64,000 bases of DNA from Metarhizium brunneum (lineage: Eukaryota > Ascomycota > Sordariomycetes > Hypocreales > Clavicipitaceae). Positions 45,786-56,940 of the stretch are shown here, in pieces. The notes beneath the pieces were generated by a model. It saw only the letters and a list, made by a program, of their open reading frames with translations. It ran no database searches and had not been told where the DNA came from. The stretch spans positions 3,534,001 through 3,598,000 of the forward strand of contig NC_089422.1 of NCBI RefSeq assembly GCF_013426205.1. Direction: 5' to 3'. Position 1 is the stretch's first letter. Each line of letters starts with the position of its first letter. The position numbers and the translations under genes were made by a program.

Positions 45786-47005
45786 TGGATTTTCGACATT
45801 GGTTTGGAAATGACGAACTTGGTTCGCTCTCCAACAAAGCATTTGGCTATGGCGTTTGGGGAGGTGTGTTTCAGACAACACGCATGGATGATATTGCGAA
45901 GGAAGGTATTCCCGACACAAGACGATGGCATTTACTATGATGTTTTGATGAATTTGCGACAGGCGTATTAGGATTAGGTTTCGCACAGTTAGTTTTGAGT
46001 CTAGCGCCTGATGATAGACTGTAGGGTGCGCGAGACGGAGAAGAACGTCTATGGAGAGCATGCTTGTTCTAGGGCATGTAGAGACGAATCATTACAAGTC
46101 CTTTATTCCCGTGAGGTCTATCCACCTGAATACCACCATATGATGTTTGTGATGTTTGCTGCGCTAATGCAAACTCACTGGCATTTTGTAGTGCAATTTT
46201 TCTTCTAAATTTTTCTTCGATCATCCGATTAGTGCACGAAAGGTACTGACGCGATGGCGGCCTGGAGTTCGAAAGCCAGTATACTGGATAGCCATCGAAA
46301 GGCCCTAGTAATAGACTAGATAAATTCCCTAAGAAGAAGGTGCAACTGAGACCCTCCCCATCCACGGAGATCTGCGTTCGGTAAAGGGACCCTGCCTCAA
46401 GAACCCCTACAGCCCTAAGGTGTCGTACGATTATCTGTCATATTCACTCGGTATGTACGAACGTGGATAGAAAAGGACTTTGGTACGGAGCGAAACGATA
46501 ACTGAACAATTTTTGGAATTAGGGAGGTTGACCTTTTATCTGCAGACTACAAAGGTATTAGCGGCACACCAGCCACGTTCCGCGAATGATTGATCGCCTC
46601 GCCGAAGTCGGCCGGGTCTACGCGACCCCAGGCTTGTACAGAATATAGGTTCAGCAACTGAGACACAACTACGGATCAAGGAGCAGGGCGTCGACAGACT
46701 CAGCTGTTGATATGGGCGTTATTATCTACACTCCAACTCCAACCAGGCGGTTTCGGTGGGGGAGGGCCCCGTTTTCACTGCCGCTCTTGGCCTTGACTCA
46801 TGCTTGACGAGCTCCGGTTCTGTCGAGTGAGGCCGGCAGTATGGAGTCATAGTGGCTTTAGGTTTTCCTTACCAAATGGGCATGTGCTTCTTCTTCTTCT
46901 GTTCTCCCACCCTTCAACTTTCTCTTCCACAACCAAGATCAGTATACAATCCCCCCCCCCGATCATTTTACTTCGTAGCTTCGCCATTGAAGCTCGGCAG
47001 TCACC
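45786..47005. other. Region between ubc9 and asparagine synthetase
   Basis: About 1.2 kb with no supported gene. It holds the CPC1-type site and a CT-rich leader directly before the next start codon. Confidence 0.6.
46794..46800 (+). promoter_or_regulatory. CPC1/GCN4-type site TGACTCA
   Basis: A perfect TGACTCA, 206 bp before the asparagine synthetase start codon. This is the binding site of the general amino-acid control activator (CPC1/CpcA/GCN4), and the downstream gene is an amino-acid biosynthetic gene. Binding is inferred. Confidence 0.6.
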
Positions 47006-49413
47006 ATGTGTGGAATTTTCGCCTGCCATTGGTACGTACCGTCGCTCATTCACTCCCGTTGTTGGTTCCCTTTTTTTTTTTTTTGAGCCATTTGGAGGGG
47101 CAGTCCGATCGGACGGCAGTGCGCAGCCGAGTCACCAAAAATTACCCCGCCAAGAAGTTGAGAAAAGTTGCTGATGAGCGCAATCGACAGCCATCCAAGC
47201 GTCCAGAAGTTTAAGCCGACCGCTCTGCGCCTTGCCAAGCAGTAAGTTGACCTTTCCTTATTTTATTGACAAACGCCTGCTGATTCAATGGTTGTAGAAT
47301 CCGCCACCGAGGTCCCGATTGGAGTGAGTCCAGCGTCACGAGAGACATCGAGGCCCTTGAGGGACGCATTACTTCCTCGATCAGTCGCTAACGCCGAGTG
47401 AAAATAGGTGGAAACATCACCTCCAACAACACAAGTAGGTCCAATGGAATGGCATATTGACAATGGCACGGAATTATGTCTAATCGGTGACTGTGCAGTT
47501 TTATGCCATGAGCGTCTGAGCATCGTTGGGGTTGGTAAGTAATTGACCTTGAAAGCCAGGGCTAAACGTGCTGGTGTGCTAAAAAAAACTATCTCAGAGT
47601 CTGGCGCTCAGCCTCTGACCAACGATGATGAGTCGCTTGTTCTTGCTGTCAACGGTGAAATCTACAACCATCGTCTGATTCGAAAGCACTTGAGACACAA
47701 GTACCACTTCAAGACTACATCCGATTGCGAAGTCATTATTCCTCTGGTGAGCCATCTCAATACTCCAAGTGATTGTATCTGCCAAAAAAAAGGCCTTGTG
47801 GCTGACAGCAATGCTGGGTAGTATATGGAATACGGCCTCGATGCCCCCAACCACCTCGATGGCATGTTCTCCTTCGTGCTCTACGACAAGAATCAAGACC
47901 GAACTATTGCTGCCCGTGATCCCATTGGTATCACGACCTTGTACCAAGGATGGTCGTGGAAGGAGCCAGGAACCGTCTATTTTGCTTCCGAGCTAAAGTG
48001 TCTTCACACCGTCTGTGACAAGATTGTTGCGTTCCCCCCTGGCCATATCTTCGACTCGAAAACTGGCGAGACAACTCGCTACTTCAAGCCCACCTGGTGG
48101 GATCCCACCAAGGTCCCTTCAACACCTGTTGATCTGAAGGTGTTGCGCCATGCCCTGGAAAAAGCAGTAAGAAAGAGACTTATGGCCGAGGTTCCCTATG
48201 GTGTGTTGCTCTCTGGTGGCCTGGACTCTAGTCTGGTTGCTGCAATTGCCCAGCGCGAGACTCTTCGTCTTAAGCAAAAGGCAATTGCGGCCAACGCTGC
48301 CGTGGATCCCGTTGGAAACCCCGACTTGGGCGAGGGTCTTGTCGGTATCGACGACGACGATAACCTCTCCACTCTCACCTACCTTCCCCAGCTCAACTCG
48401 TTCTCTATCGGCCTTCCTGGATCGCCAGATAACAAGGCTGCCCTCGAAGTCGCCAAATTTCTTGGGACCAAGCATCATGTCATGACATTCACCATCGAAG
48501 ACGGTCTCAACGCTCTTTCGGATGTTATCTACCATCTTGAGACCTACGATGTCACCACCATTCGAGCCTCTACTCCCATGTATCTGCTCTCACGTAAGAT
48601 CAAGGCTATGGGTATCAAGATGGTGTTGAGTGGCGAGGGCAGTGACGAGATCTTTGGCGGATACTTGTACTTCCACGCTGCTCCGGATAAAAAGGCTTTC
48701 CACGAGGAGACTGTCCGTCGCATTAATAACCTACACTATGCCGACTGCCTGCGTGCCAACAAGTCTACTTCTGCTTGGGGTCTGGAGGCCCGAGTTCCCT
48801 TCCTTGATAAGGAGGTACGTATGGCACGCTGAAATTTGACGTTCAAGAAGGACGGTGAGCTGACAATAGTTTGATAGTTCCTCGAGACTGCTATGAACAT
48901 TGATCCCCAGGACAAGATGATCACCAAGGACCGCATGGAGAAACACATTCTTCGAAAGGCCTTTGACACTTCAGATGAGCCTGATACTGCCCCCTACCTG
49001 CCTGAAAACATTCTCTGGCGCCAAAAGGAGCAGTTCTCTGACGGTGTCGGCTATGGTTGGATCGATGCCCTCAAGGACCACGCTGAGCTGCATGTTACGG
49101 ATGAGATGATGAAGAACCCTAAGACCGAATGGGGCACTGATATCCCTGATACCAAGGAGGCGTAAGTCGCAGCCATGATACTGAAATTGAAGATATGCTA
49201 ACACAGACCGCAGTTACTGGTATCGGTTGATGTTTGACGAGCATTTCCCCCCTTCGTGTGCGTCGACCGTTCTGCGCTGGACGCCGACATGGTCTAAGCA
49301 GACTGACCCCAGTGGAAGGTGTGTATAGTATTTTTGATTGACAAGACATTTGTGACTAATGGGTTTTCAGAGCCATTTCCACTCACAACGAGAAGTATGA
49401 GAACGCTGCATAA
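47006..49413 (+). CDS. Asparagine synthetase (glutamine-hydrolysing)
   Basis: Makes asparagine from aspartate, glutamine and ATP in the cytosol. Ten exons: 47006-47031, 47191-47241, 47298-47323, 47408-47434, 47499-47534, 47598-47746, 47822-48814, 48878-49161, 49214-49318 and 49371-49413, giving 579 residues. The mature N-terminus begins at C2 (MCGIFAC), the nucleophile of the class II glutaminase domain; [16 protein letters not shown] and NGEIYNH follow. The synthetase domain has SGGLDSS (ATP pyrophosphatase loop), [12 protein letters not shown], and [10 protein letters not shown]. The first five coding exons are 26-51 nt each. The end reads [14 protein letters not shown] poly(T) run of about 17 lies in intron 1. 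Confidence 0.96.
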
Positions 49414-51462
49414 ATGGTAATGTCCTCGCAATTATCTACGAGGCAACAGGGACATATACGGGATATGCAGATTTGAAGGGCTACAAAAAGTTGCGTGATC
49501 GGTCAGTGTTTGAGCATTTGAACTAGTTTTTTGGCCGCTGGTGAAATATCTAGGTATTGTAGACAAGCTAGGGCGGGGATAGATAGATATACAGTTACAT
49601 TGCAACACTCGTACGCGAATCGTAATAACTAAAAGCAAGGCAACAAGGACAAAGTTGAATGCACTGCGCCATTTGTAGACTCTTGTTTGTTCAGGATTTA
49701 CTGCATCGATGAGGTTCATCATGTGTATCAGCTCCGAGGTGGCGTCGATATCAATTTTAATCACCAAGCAGGTTGTAATCCTTGACAAGCGCAAAAACTA
49801 CTCTTGTTTGAATTACGTCCCATTCAGTACGACAAATGCAGAGCATCATGTTCAGCATTAATAAACACAGAAAACGAGTGGCACATCATATCATATAACA
49901 TTTGACCTGACAAGGATATATCTAAAACACGCTTGTCGGGCGCAATATCATGAAATACTGGGATTTGCTACGGGTGTTTGGCGATTGGCAAAGACGCCCT
50001 ACCTGGAGCTGTGAGAACGCAAGCTTGGCAAGCTACCGTGGTGATTCTAGTTATCTTGATCGACTTGTAGGGACACTGGTCATTTGACCACTCAGTCGAG
50101 GATTGTACACAACATCTTTAGTTTGTCACCATTTCTGGATATGGTAATATAAGCCCCTGAGACGACAGCAGTTCACGTCGTATCAGTTGACAGTCGATGT
50201 CCCCTCAGCTGACATCGAGGGACAAGGCTGGAACACTCATCAATCCATCTCATTCAACCCCCACTCCTTTGGATCAAAAAGAAGCAGATTCTGTCTCAAG
50301 TCGGGATATGGTGTGGCATGGACACTGGGCTCAGGCTGGAGCCACACCCGAACATGCGACGAGTGACAGCGCCTCAGTTGGCGCAATACCGTCCACGTGG
50401 GCCATTGTTGGGGTGCCTGGCGCAAAGTCACGATGGCACTGAGAACGCCGCGGCGGGGAAGAGGAAATGAGAAGATGGCGGAATTGAAAGAGTGGCCATT
50501 TTGTACAGGACCCAAACACGGTTGCCGCGTCCCTCTGGTGCGCGTGCGTGTCTGAACGCATATTTCGGCTTTCAGAGCTGGCTTAATAATGGGATCGTCG
50601 TTATTGTGTACACGAGCATGGATGGTGTCTGTGAGTCATGGCTTTCCCGCAGAGAAACCCTGAACGTCTGGAGTTTGCGTCTGGAGACGACTCTACCAGT
50701 GGGCGGTGGACGCTGCGCTTGACCCGCCAATCTCTATTTGGTGCTGTTTGTCTCGCGAAGCCTCCTGGAGAAGTTGGAGGAGCGCATGAACAACTAATCC
50801 GCCATGGCCGCCGTGGCGGCGCTGCATGATCAAGGTGATGCATCCGGTCTAGCGGTTTGAGCTGTTGGCGAAATATCAGCGGACCCGACGGGACCATCAT
50901 GTTAGGACGACGACAGAGAGACAGATGGATGCCTTCTTACAAGTTGCCATCAGCAGTCGAGCTGGTGCAAAAGCACGGAGTAGAAGGCGCAGGAATATGC
51001 AAGCCGTCTAATGTCCACGGCAGATGTGCTTGTCAGTTACTGTCGCCCACTCCATGCAACTGCCATGATTATAGCCGTGAAATTTATACAGAAAAAGAAA
51101 ACTGCTGAGACGGACAAGGATACAATTACAAGATCATGTATAATTTGACCGGCGATTTCTTGTCCACATCTTTCCGACCATTGATTCCCCGTTTCCTCCA
51201 TCCGTGTTGCTTGCCCCAACAACGTTGGTCTGGCAAAGTGGGTCTGAAGCACACAGCCACCCAATCAGCTGCTGTCGCACTTGGCCCGACAATTTCCCTA
51301 TGTCCGCTGGGGTCCCGAAAACTTCCCACCTCTCGCCAGCTCTGGCCCTTCGTCTCCTTGCCCATTGCAACTCGCGTCACAACATCATCACTCTCCTCCA
51401 ACACTCTCCCAGATACCAATTCTTTTCTTTACCTCCTCGCTCCCTCCATACCTCCAGTCAAG
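49414..51462. other. Region between asparagine synthetase and porin genes
   Basis: About 2 kb. Open frames here overlap on both strands and lack motifs. The last 300 bp are CT-rich and probably form the porin promoter and leader. Confidence 0.6.
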
Positions 51463-52885
51463 ATGTCTGTTCCCGCCTTTTCCGACATTGCCAAGCCGGC
51501 CAACGATGTATGCGTTTATTCCCCCGGTTCCTGCCATGGTCGTCTGCTCCTCGGCATACGTTGTACTGGACTCAATGGCTTTTTTAATCGAGCTCAACAA
51601 CTCGACCCAATGCCATGATATTTGCGCAGAGAGCATACTGCTAACATTGCTTTTTCTTGTAGCTCCTTAACAAGGACTTCTACCACCTGTCGGCCACCAC
51701 CTTCGAGTTCAAGGACACTGCCCCCAACGGCGTCGCTTTCAAGGTCACTGGCAAGTCCAGCCACGAGAAGGCCACCTCTGCGGCTGTAAGTATTGCGTCC
51801 CGTTCAATCCAACTTGGAACGGCTGCTTCTCGCTGGGAAGCAGGTGTCAGGTGTCAGCCCTTGCGCCGTGACAAATACTGACGTTGCAACAGATTGAGGG
51901 AAAATACACCGACAAGCCTTCTGGTAAAACTCCCCGCCCCAAGTCTCACCGTCGTCCCGGTATACGACGAGATGGCTCCCTCCCTGTCGTTTCTGTATCA
52001 CGCATTCTCGGGTCCGCCGCCGGCTGGCCGCTCGAGTTCGCTGCTACCATCCAACCCGGCTACGCTCAGCTGCTAACGAGGTATACGCGTACAGGCCTCA
52101 CCTTGACCCAGACCTGGAACACGGCCAACGCCCTCGACACCAAGCTCGAGGTCAACGACACCCTCGCCAAGGGCCTCAAGCTCGAGGGTCTCTTCAACTT
52201 CCTGCCCGCCACCGCCGGCAAGGGCGCCAAGTTCAACCTCTTCTTCAAACAGCCCGGTTTCCACGGCCGTGCCTTCTTTGACCTGCTCAAGGGCCCCGTT
52301 GCCAACGTCGATGCCGTTGTCGGCCACGAGGGCTTCCTCGCCGGTGCCTCTGCTGGCTACGACGTCAACAAGGCTGCCGTCACTGCCTACAGCGCTGCTG
52401 TTGGGTACGCTGCTCCCCAGTACAGCGCTGCCGTCACTGCCACCGACAACCTGAGCGTCTTTGCTGCTTCCTACTACCACAAGGTCAACAGCCAGGTCGA
52501 GGCTGGTGCCAAGGCTACCTGGAACTCCAAGACTGGCAACACTGTCGGCCTTGAGGTCGCCAGCAAGTACCGCATTGACCCCGTCTCTTTTGCCAAGGTT
52601 CGAACTTGCTACGCACCGAAGTCATGGTACCTCGGATAGCTGACAATTTGTGCAGGTCAAGATTAACGATCGCGGTATTGCCGCCCTCGCTTACAACGTC
52701 CTCCTCCGTGAGGGTGTTACCCTGGGTCTTGGTGGTTCTTTCGACACCCAGAAGCTCGACCAGGCCACTCACAAGGTAGGACTTGTTTATTTGATACCTG
52801 GTTCATGGATAAAAAAAAAAGGAACGAAATCCCCTCTTGCTAACAATGTCAATAGCTCGGTGCTAGCTTCACTTTTGAGGGTTAA
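51463..52885 (+). CDS. Mitochondrial outer-membrane porin (VDAC)
   Basis: Beta-barrel channel for metabolites and ions across the outer mitochondrial membrane. Exons 51463-51507, 51663-51785, 51893-51923, 52095-52597, 52656-52775 and 52856-52885 give 283 residues, the typical VDAC length. It begins MSVPAFSDIAKPANDLLNKDF, the conserved N-terminal helix. Alternating strands follow (LTLTQTWNTANALDTKLE, GKGAKFNLFFKQP, AGAKATWNSKTGNTVGLE). The last exon encodes only LGASFTFEG, the C-terminal beta-signal for membrane insertion, so correct splicing of a 30-nt exon is needed for import. Codon use is GC-rich at third positions, fitting high expression. Confidence 0.96.
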
Positions 52886-53346
52886 AAAGCTCATAATCAC
52901 CCCGAAAAAAACAACCTCTCATCTAGCAGCTCCCGACATGTGCTACTAGATCAAAAATATCTATCCTCAGATTGAAGCTGCAAAGGGCACGCTTTTTGTA
53001 TCGTACTAGAAATGTTGCATCGGGGGTTAAGTGGCTTCCATGTAGATATAGGAGTGAGACGAAGATCTAAATAATGAACAATTCTCACGACACATGTTGG
53101 GGCCAAAGTAGTAGGTGAATGTGCTTAAAGTCTAAAAATTTACCGTACCATACTCTGATGTGTTGTCCAATGCCCCAACAGCCCTATATACAAAGCCATG
53201 TATGCCGCCGTGATTGGCCCCTCACCAAACTGCCCGTGTTTCTTGACCCTGGAGCAGCAACACGATAGTATATATATATATATCGCGGCCATGAACCATG
53301 CTGCCAGCAGCAACAGCCGTCAACAGGAACCCCCGTGCCCAACCCG
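52886..53346. other. Intergenic region between convergent genes
   Basis: 3' ends of the porin and J-protein genes; AT-rich, with a TA run near 53271-53283. No gene. Confidence 0.6.
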
Positions 53347-54348
53347 TCACACGCCGTCCCTGTTCCTCCTCCCCAGCCGCATAAACTGCAAGTAAACAAG
53401 GGGCGCCACCATGGTCGCCGCCAGGATGCCCATGATGATGAAGAAGTGCCCCGCCAGACTGGTCTGCGGCTCAAACTCGACGTCGTCGTCGCCCATGGCC
53501 CGGCGGCGCTCGTGCCGCCGCTCGTCCTGCCGCTGGTGCGTCCGCGCGTGAGCCCGCCTGTCAAAGTGCGGCACGTCGTCGTCGGGCCTGCCCGCGCCGA
53601 AGGGGCTGGACCCGGGGCCCATGCCGCCCTGCGCCTGGCCCGGCGCCTGGTGGAAGTGCTTCCAGGGGTCTCCCCGCGCCGACGAGGAGGTAGAGGTAGC
53701 GGTAGACTCCTCGTGGGCCTGGCGCCTCTTGTCGGCGTGCGCGCCCCAGCCGCCGCTCCTGTAGAAGCTCGGCGGGGGGCCGCGGAAGGTCCCTCTGCGC
53801 TTGGAGAGACCCGAGGGCGGGCGGCCGCCGGCGTGGTGCTGGTGCTGGTGCTGGTGCTGGTGGGCGGTGGTGCTGTGGTAGGAGCCGGCGGGCGGGGAGG
53901 CGTGGTGGTGGTGATGATGCGGGTGGTGCAGGCGCAGGACGTCGCGGTCGTACTGGGCGCGGCGGGAGGCGTCGGAGAGGACGTTGTAGGCTTCGGAGAG
54001 GAGGGAGAAGTTTTGGGCGGCGCCGGGCGCCGGGTTCACGTCCGGGTGGTGCGACTTGGAGAGCAAGTAGAAGGACCTGCGGGTTGTTGTTTTGCTTCTG
54101 GTTGGCCTTTTGCGTCTTGTCTTTTGGAGCTGGGGGAGGGGGGGAGGGTGAGGGGAGCTCAACTTTTTGATTTCGCCGGGCGAGGCATCGTGGTGGATGC
54201 CCAGGCGCTCGTAGTGATTCTGCTTGGCAAAGTCGGATGCTCTGGTGAGGGAGGCGTGGAACCGGCGCAGGTGAGCGGTGGCGGATGCGCCGTGCAGAGT
54301 TAGTGGTTGGGCCGCGAGCGCGCGACCTGCAGCGAGACGAAGTGGCAT
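53347..54348 (-). CDS. Mitochondrial J-domain protein with C-terminal membrane segment (DNAJC4/DNAJC30-like)
   Basis: Co-chaperone predicted to stimulate an Hsp70, probably at a mitochondrial membrane. Exons (minus) 54348-54164 and 54076-53347 give 304 residues. The N-terminus (MPLRLAAGRALAAQPL...HLRRFHASLTRAS) is a clear presequence. The J domain runs from NHYERLGIHHDASPGEIK to SEAYNVLSDASRRAQYDRD and has the HPD motif (SHHPDVNP). The intron splits helix II and is 87 nt without stops, so retention would add 29 residues in frame. A His-rich spacer (LHHPHHHHHHASPP, then HQHQHQHQHH) and an Arg-rich region follow. One membrane segment (FFIIMGILAATMVAPLVYL) lies near the end. The transcript carries A24 about 34 nt before the start codon. 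Confidence 0.85.
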   Translation of the reverse strand: MPLRLAAGRALAAQPLTLHGASATAHLRRFHASLTRASDFAKQNHYERLGIHHDASPGEIKKLSSPHPPPLPQLQKTRRKRPTRSKTTTRRSFYLLSKSHHPDVNPAPGAAQNFSLLSEAYNVLSDASRRAQYDRDVLRLHHPHHHHHHASPPAGSYHSTTAHQHQHQHQHHAGGRPPSGLSKRRGTFRGPPPSFYRSGGWGAHADKRRQAHEESTATSTSSSARGDPWKHFHQAPGQAQGGMGPGSSPFGAGRPDDDVPHFDRRAHARTHQRQDERRHERRRAMGDDDVEFEPQTSLAGHFFIIMGILAATMVAPLVYLQFMRLGRRNRDGV

Positions 54349-54381
54349 GCCTCGTGCTTCATCACGATTTCTGTCCTGTCC

Positions 54382-54405
54382 TTTTTTTTTTTTTTTTTTT
54401 TTTTT
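54382..54405. repeat. T24 homopolymer (A24 in the J-protein leader)
   Basis: Twenty-four T in a row on the plus strand, 34 bp upstream of the J-protein ATG on the minus strand; in that mRNA it would be a poly(A) tract within the 5' leader, if transcription starts upstream of it. Confidence 0.85.
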
Positions 54406-54727
54406 GGTGGTTGTGTGCTGCGTAAATGTCGGTGGGCGGTTCGGTGGTGATGAAGGAAGGACGTTGGAGTCGTGTGCGGTCAAGGCAGGGTGGCGGCGGG
54501 TGGTGAGGTCATGGCGGGTGCTTTTGCCGGCCCGGAGACCGAGACTGCGTGCGGCATGCAAGGTATGTGACATGTCCGGAGAACACCACCAGACGATACG
54601 GCTTGCGACGCCCATGTTGAAGTGCAAACAGATACACAATGGGAAATTTATTTGGTACTTTACAACCGTGGCAATCCTGAAAATCTAGCACTAGTGTCGT
54701 TCTATTCAGCTACAATGCGAAATGATG

Positions 54728-54751
54728 AAAAAAAAAAAAAAAAAAAAAAAA
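54728..54751. repeat. A24 homopolymer (T24 on the minus strand)
   Basis: Twenty-four A in a row on the plus strand, about 40 bp beyond the GH47 stop codon; it would be poly(U) in the 3' untranslated region of that gene. Confidence 0.85.
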
Positions 54752-54789
54752 GCGTGCATGCAATGCTGTCTATAACCAAACGCCATGAC

Positions 54790-56562
54790 CTACGACCCAA
54801 TCGGCCGCCGCATGGGGTGCGCTTCCGTGTTAAACACCCATTCGTCGAGACTGATGACATCTTCGTCTTCAAAAGTGAGAAAAAAGTATTTAGTTGTTTC
54901 CGCAAGCCAGAATGTCTGCCAAAGTCAGCTCCATACATCAAACTACTCATCACCTTGGGGACCGCAAATACTCACCTCCATGGAATCAAGCTTGGCACTC
55001 CCGTGCCTACTCGCATCCTGAATGGAAGCAAACGCCAACTCCGTCTCTGTCTCCTTGACTATGCCCTCCCACATTCGCCATGCTGCGTCGCGCCAGACAG
55101 GATCCCCCGTCACGCGCCACATGTAGAAGACGCTTTCAATGCCTTCCGGTCTCAGCATGTACCTCCCGTCGTTGATCCGAAGAAACCCGCCTGGCAAATT
55201 CTTGCTGCTGCCTGCGGAGAACCTATCTTGTTCGTAGGGACACGGCTGGTCCATATTTTCGCACTTGACCAGCTCAGTTCCTTCGGGCATGATGTTGGTC
55301 GGGAATGAGTCGTAGCCCCAGACGCAGCCCGCAGTGAGGCGAGCGGCTAGGTCGACATAGTCGTTGCGTCCGACGAGCTTGCCGGCGAGGGCGTACATGC
55401 CGCCCACGAAACAGGTTAGATGCTGCATTTGCGCAGTGCTTTCTCGCTTGCCCGTAAAGGTATCCAGGTTGCCTGACATGAGGATGTCCTCGTCCTTGGG
55501 CGTCATTGGCTTGAAGAGCAGCTTGTCTCGACCGGCATCCAAAGACAGGATTGTCATCTCGACGTATTCCGGGTCCAGTCCGCCGAGCAAGGCGTGCATC
55601 TTGGGAAGGTACTCGTACTGCGAATCGGCGCCAGCTCCGAAAGTGAAGAAGCCATCCTTAATGGTGCCCTCGCGGAAATTCATATCCCATGGCCACAGAC
55701 CAGGGGCCTTGGTGTGGTTCTGATTTTCATAAAAGAACTGCTTGACCCGTTCCGTGGCATCGTAGTACTTGGCGTCCCCGGTGATTTGGCTGAGACGAGT
55801 GAACTCGACGCAGAGCGATCCGCTGGCGGCGCCGGAAATGCTGGTGTCGCCAAGGGTCTCTCCGTTCTCGGCCTTGGTGTAGCTGAGCCAGTGAGTCGGT
55901 AGGCGGTTCGGCGTGTCAAATGCCATGTACAGCGCATCGCCAAGCTCCACGGCCTTCTTCAGCAGTACCTCTTCTCCCGAGAGGTCGTAGGCCGACAACA
56001 GCCCCCCCAGATATCGAATCGTCACCTCAAACACGTTGATGTTGCTGCCGTCGGTCTTGGACCAGTTAATCTTGGCAACCTCCCTCACGGCATGGCGGAA
56101 ATCATCCTTCAAGCCCAAAATCCACAACGAGTCGAGAGCGTCGACCAGCTGGGCCGACCACCCCGAAAAAGTAGTCTTGCCCTTTCCCGAGAGCGGCATT
56201 AGCTCATCCTTGCCCCACGCGTATTGCTTGTACGCATTCCAGCTCTTTATGAAGGCCTTTCGCACAGCCTCCCTCCGAGACTTGGAAGCATCATGGCTGT
56301 CCTCGGAGGCTGCTCGGGCTTGTACCCGAGGCAAGGTCTTGGGTCTTCCCGACGGTAGCGGGACTGTCTTGTTCGGTGGGAAGTAGATCTTGGCCTGGCT
56401 CCAGTCAATCGTGCTGGGAACGTAGGGAATGGAACTGCCGCCAGGGGCCTTGAACGGCAGGCGGGAAGGGTTGAAGCCCTGCCAGAGGATGATGGCCAGC
56501 AGGAAGAAGACGGCGAGGGCGATGTAGCGCCGGGCGGGCAGTCGTCCTTGGAGGCTCAGCAT
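54790..56562 (-). CDS. Class I alpha-1,2-mannosidase (GH47), type II membrane protein
   Basis: Trims alpha-1,2-linked mannose from N-glycans in the ER or Golgi. Exons (minus) 56562-54976 and 54915-54790 join at GAG|ACA and give 570 residues. A single N-terminal membrane anchor ([20 protein letters not shown]) is followed by a stem. The catalytic (alpha/alpha)7 domain begins near [19 protein letters not shown]. Family marks are [52 protein letters not shown] [24 protein letters not shown], and [13 protein letters not shown]. The last exon adds [18 protein letters not shown] and the calcium-binding Thr context ([11 protein letters not shown]). Without that exon the frame ends at GPQGDE and lacks an essential part. 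The upstream region holds a 10-bp tandem repeat. Confidence 0.94.
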
Positions 56563-56840
56563 GGCGGGAGCATGGTTTGCCAGACTCTGTCTGGTGGTCC
56601 AGCCGACAAGGACGTTTGGAGGCGAGGATTCGGACTCGTTGACGGACGAGTCGTGGTTTGTAAGAAGTCAAGTGGTAGGAAGGCAAGGTCTTGGGGGTTG
56701 CTTGTGGACAATACGGAAGAGTGTCGGGCAGACAGCACTTGACCGTCCTCCGACGCCAAAGCACGAGCATAGCCCGACGGGCTCGCTCCATGCTCTATAC
56801 TGGATACGGAGCGCGAAGTACGGAGCTCGGAGTAGATCAG

Positions 56841-56940
56841 GGTTGGACAGGGTTGGACGGGGCTGGTGAGGACCGGTCAGGGCTCGTCAGGGCTCGTCAG
56901 GGCTGGTCAGGGCTCGTCAGGGCTCGTCAGGGCTCGTCAA
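56841..56940 (+). repeat. Minisatellite: ten 10-bp units
   Basis: Ten consecutive 10-bp units in exact register. The distal six are GGCTCGTCAG with one or two changes (GGCTGGTCAG, final GGCTCGTCAA); the first four are diverged (GGTTGGACAG, GGTTGGACGG, GGCTGGTGAG, GACCGGTCAG). It ends 378 bp and begins 279 bp upstream of the GH47 start codon. Confidence 0.92.

Larger units (their letters stand above)
54349..54789. other. J-protein promoter and GH47 3' region
   Basis: Short gap between two minus-strand genes. It carries T24 at 54382-54405 and A24 at 54728-54751. No gene. Confidence 0.65.

Noticed and set aside
46800..47214. Open frames of 120-124 residues around the asparagine synthetase start
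   Set aside because: They cross the CT-rich leader and intron 1, and the true frame is fixed by the MCGIFAC start and nine consistent junctions.
51136..51670. Open frames of 97-160 residues before the porin
   Set aside because: Pro/Ser-rich frames in a CT-rich leader; they overlap the porin start in another frame.
53335..54303. 322-residue plus-strand frame opposite the J-protein
   Set aside because: Val/Gly/Arg-rich antisense shadow; the opposite strand has a J domain with HPD, a presequence and a membrane segment.
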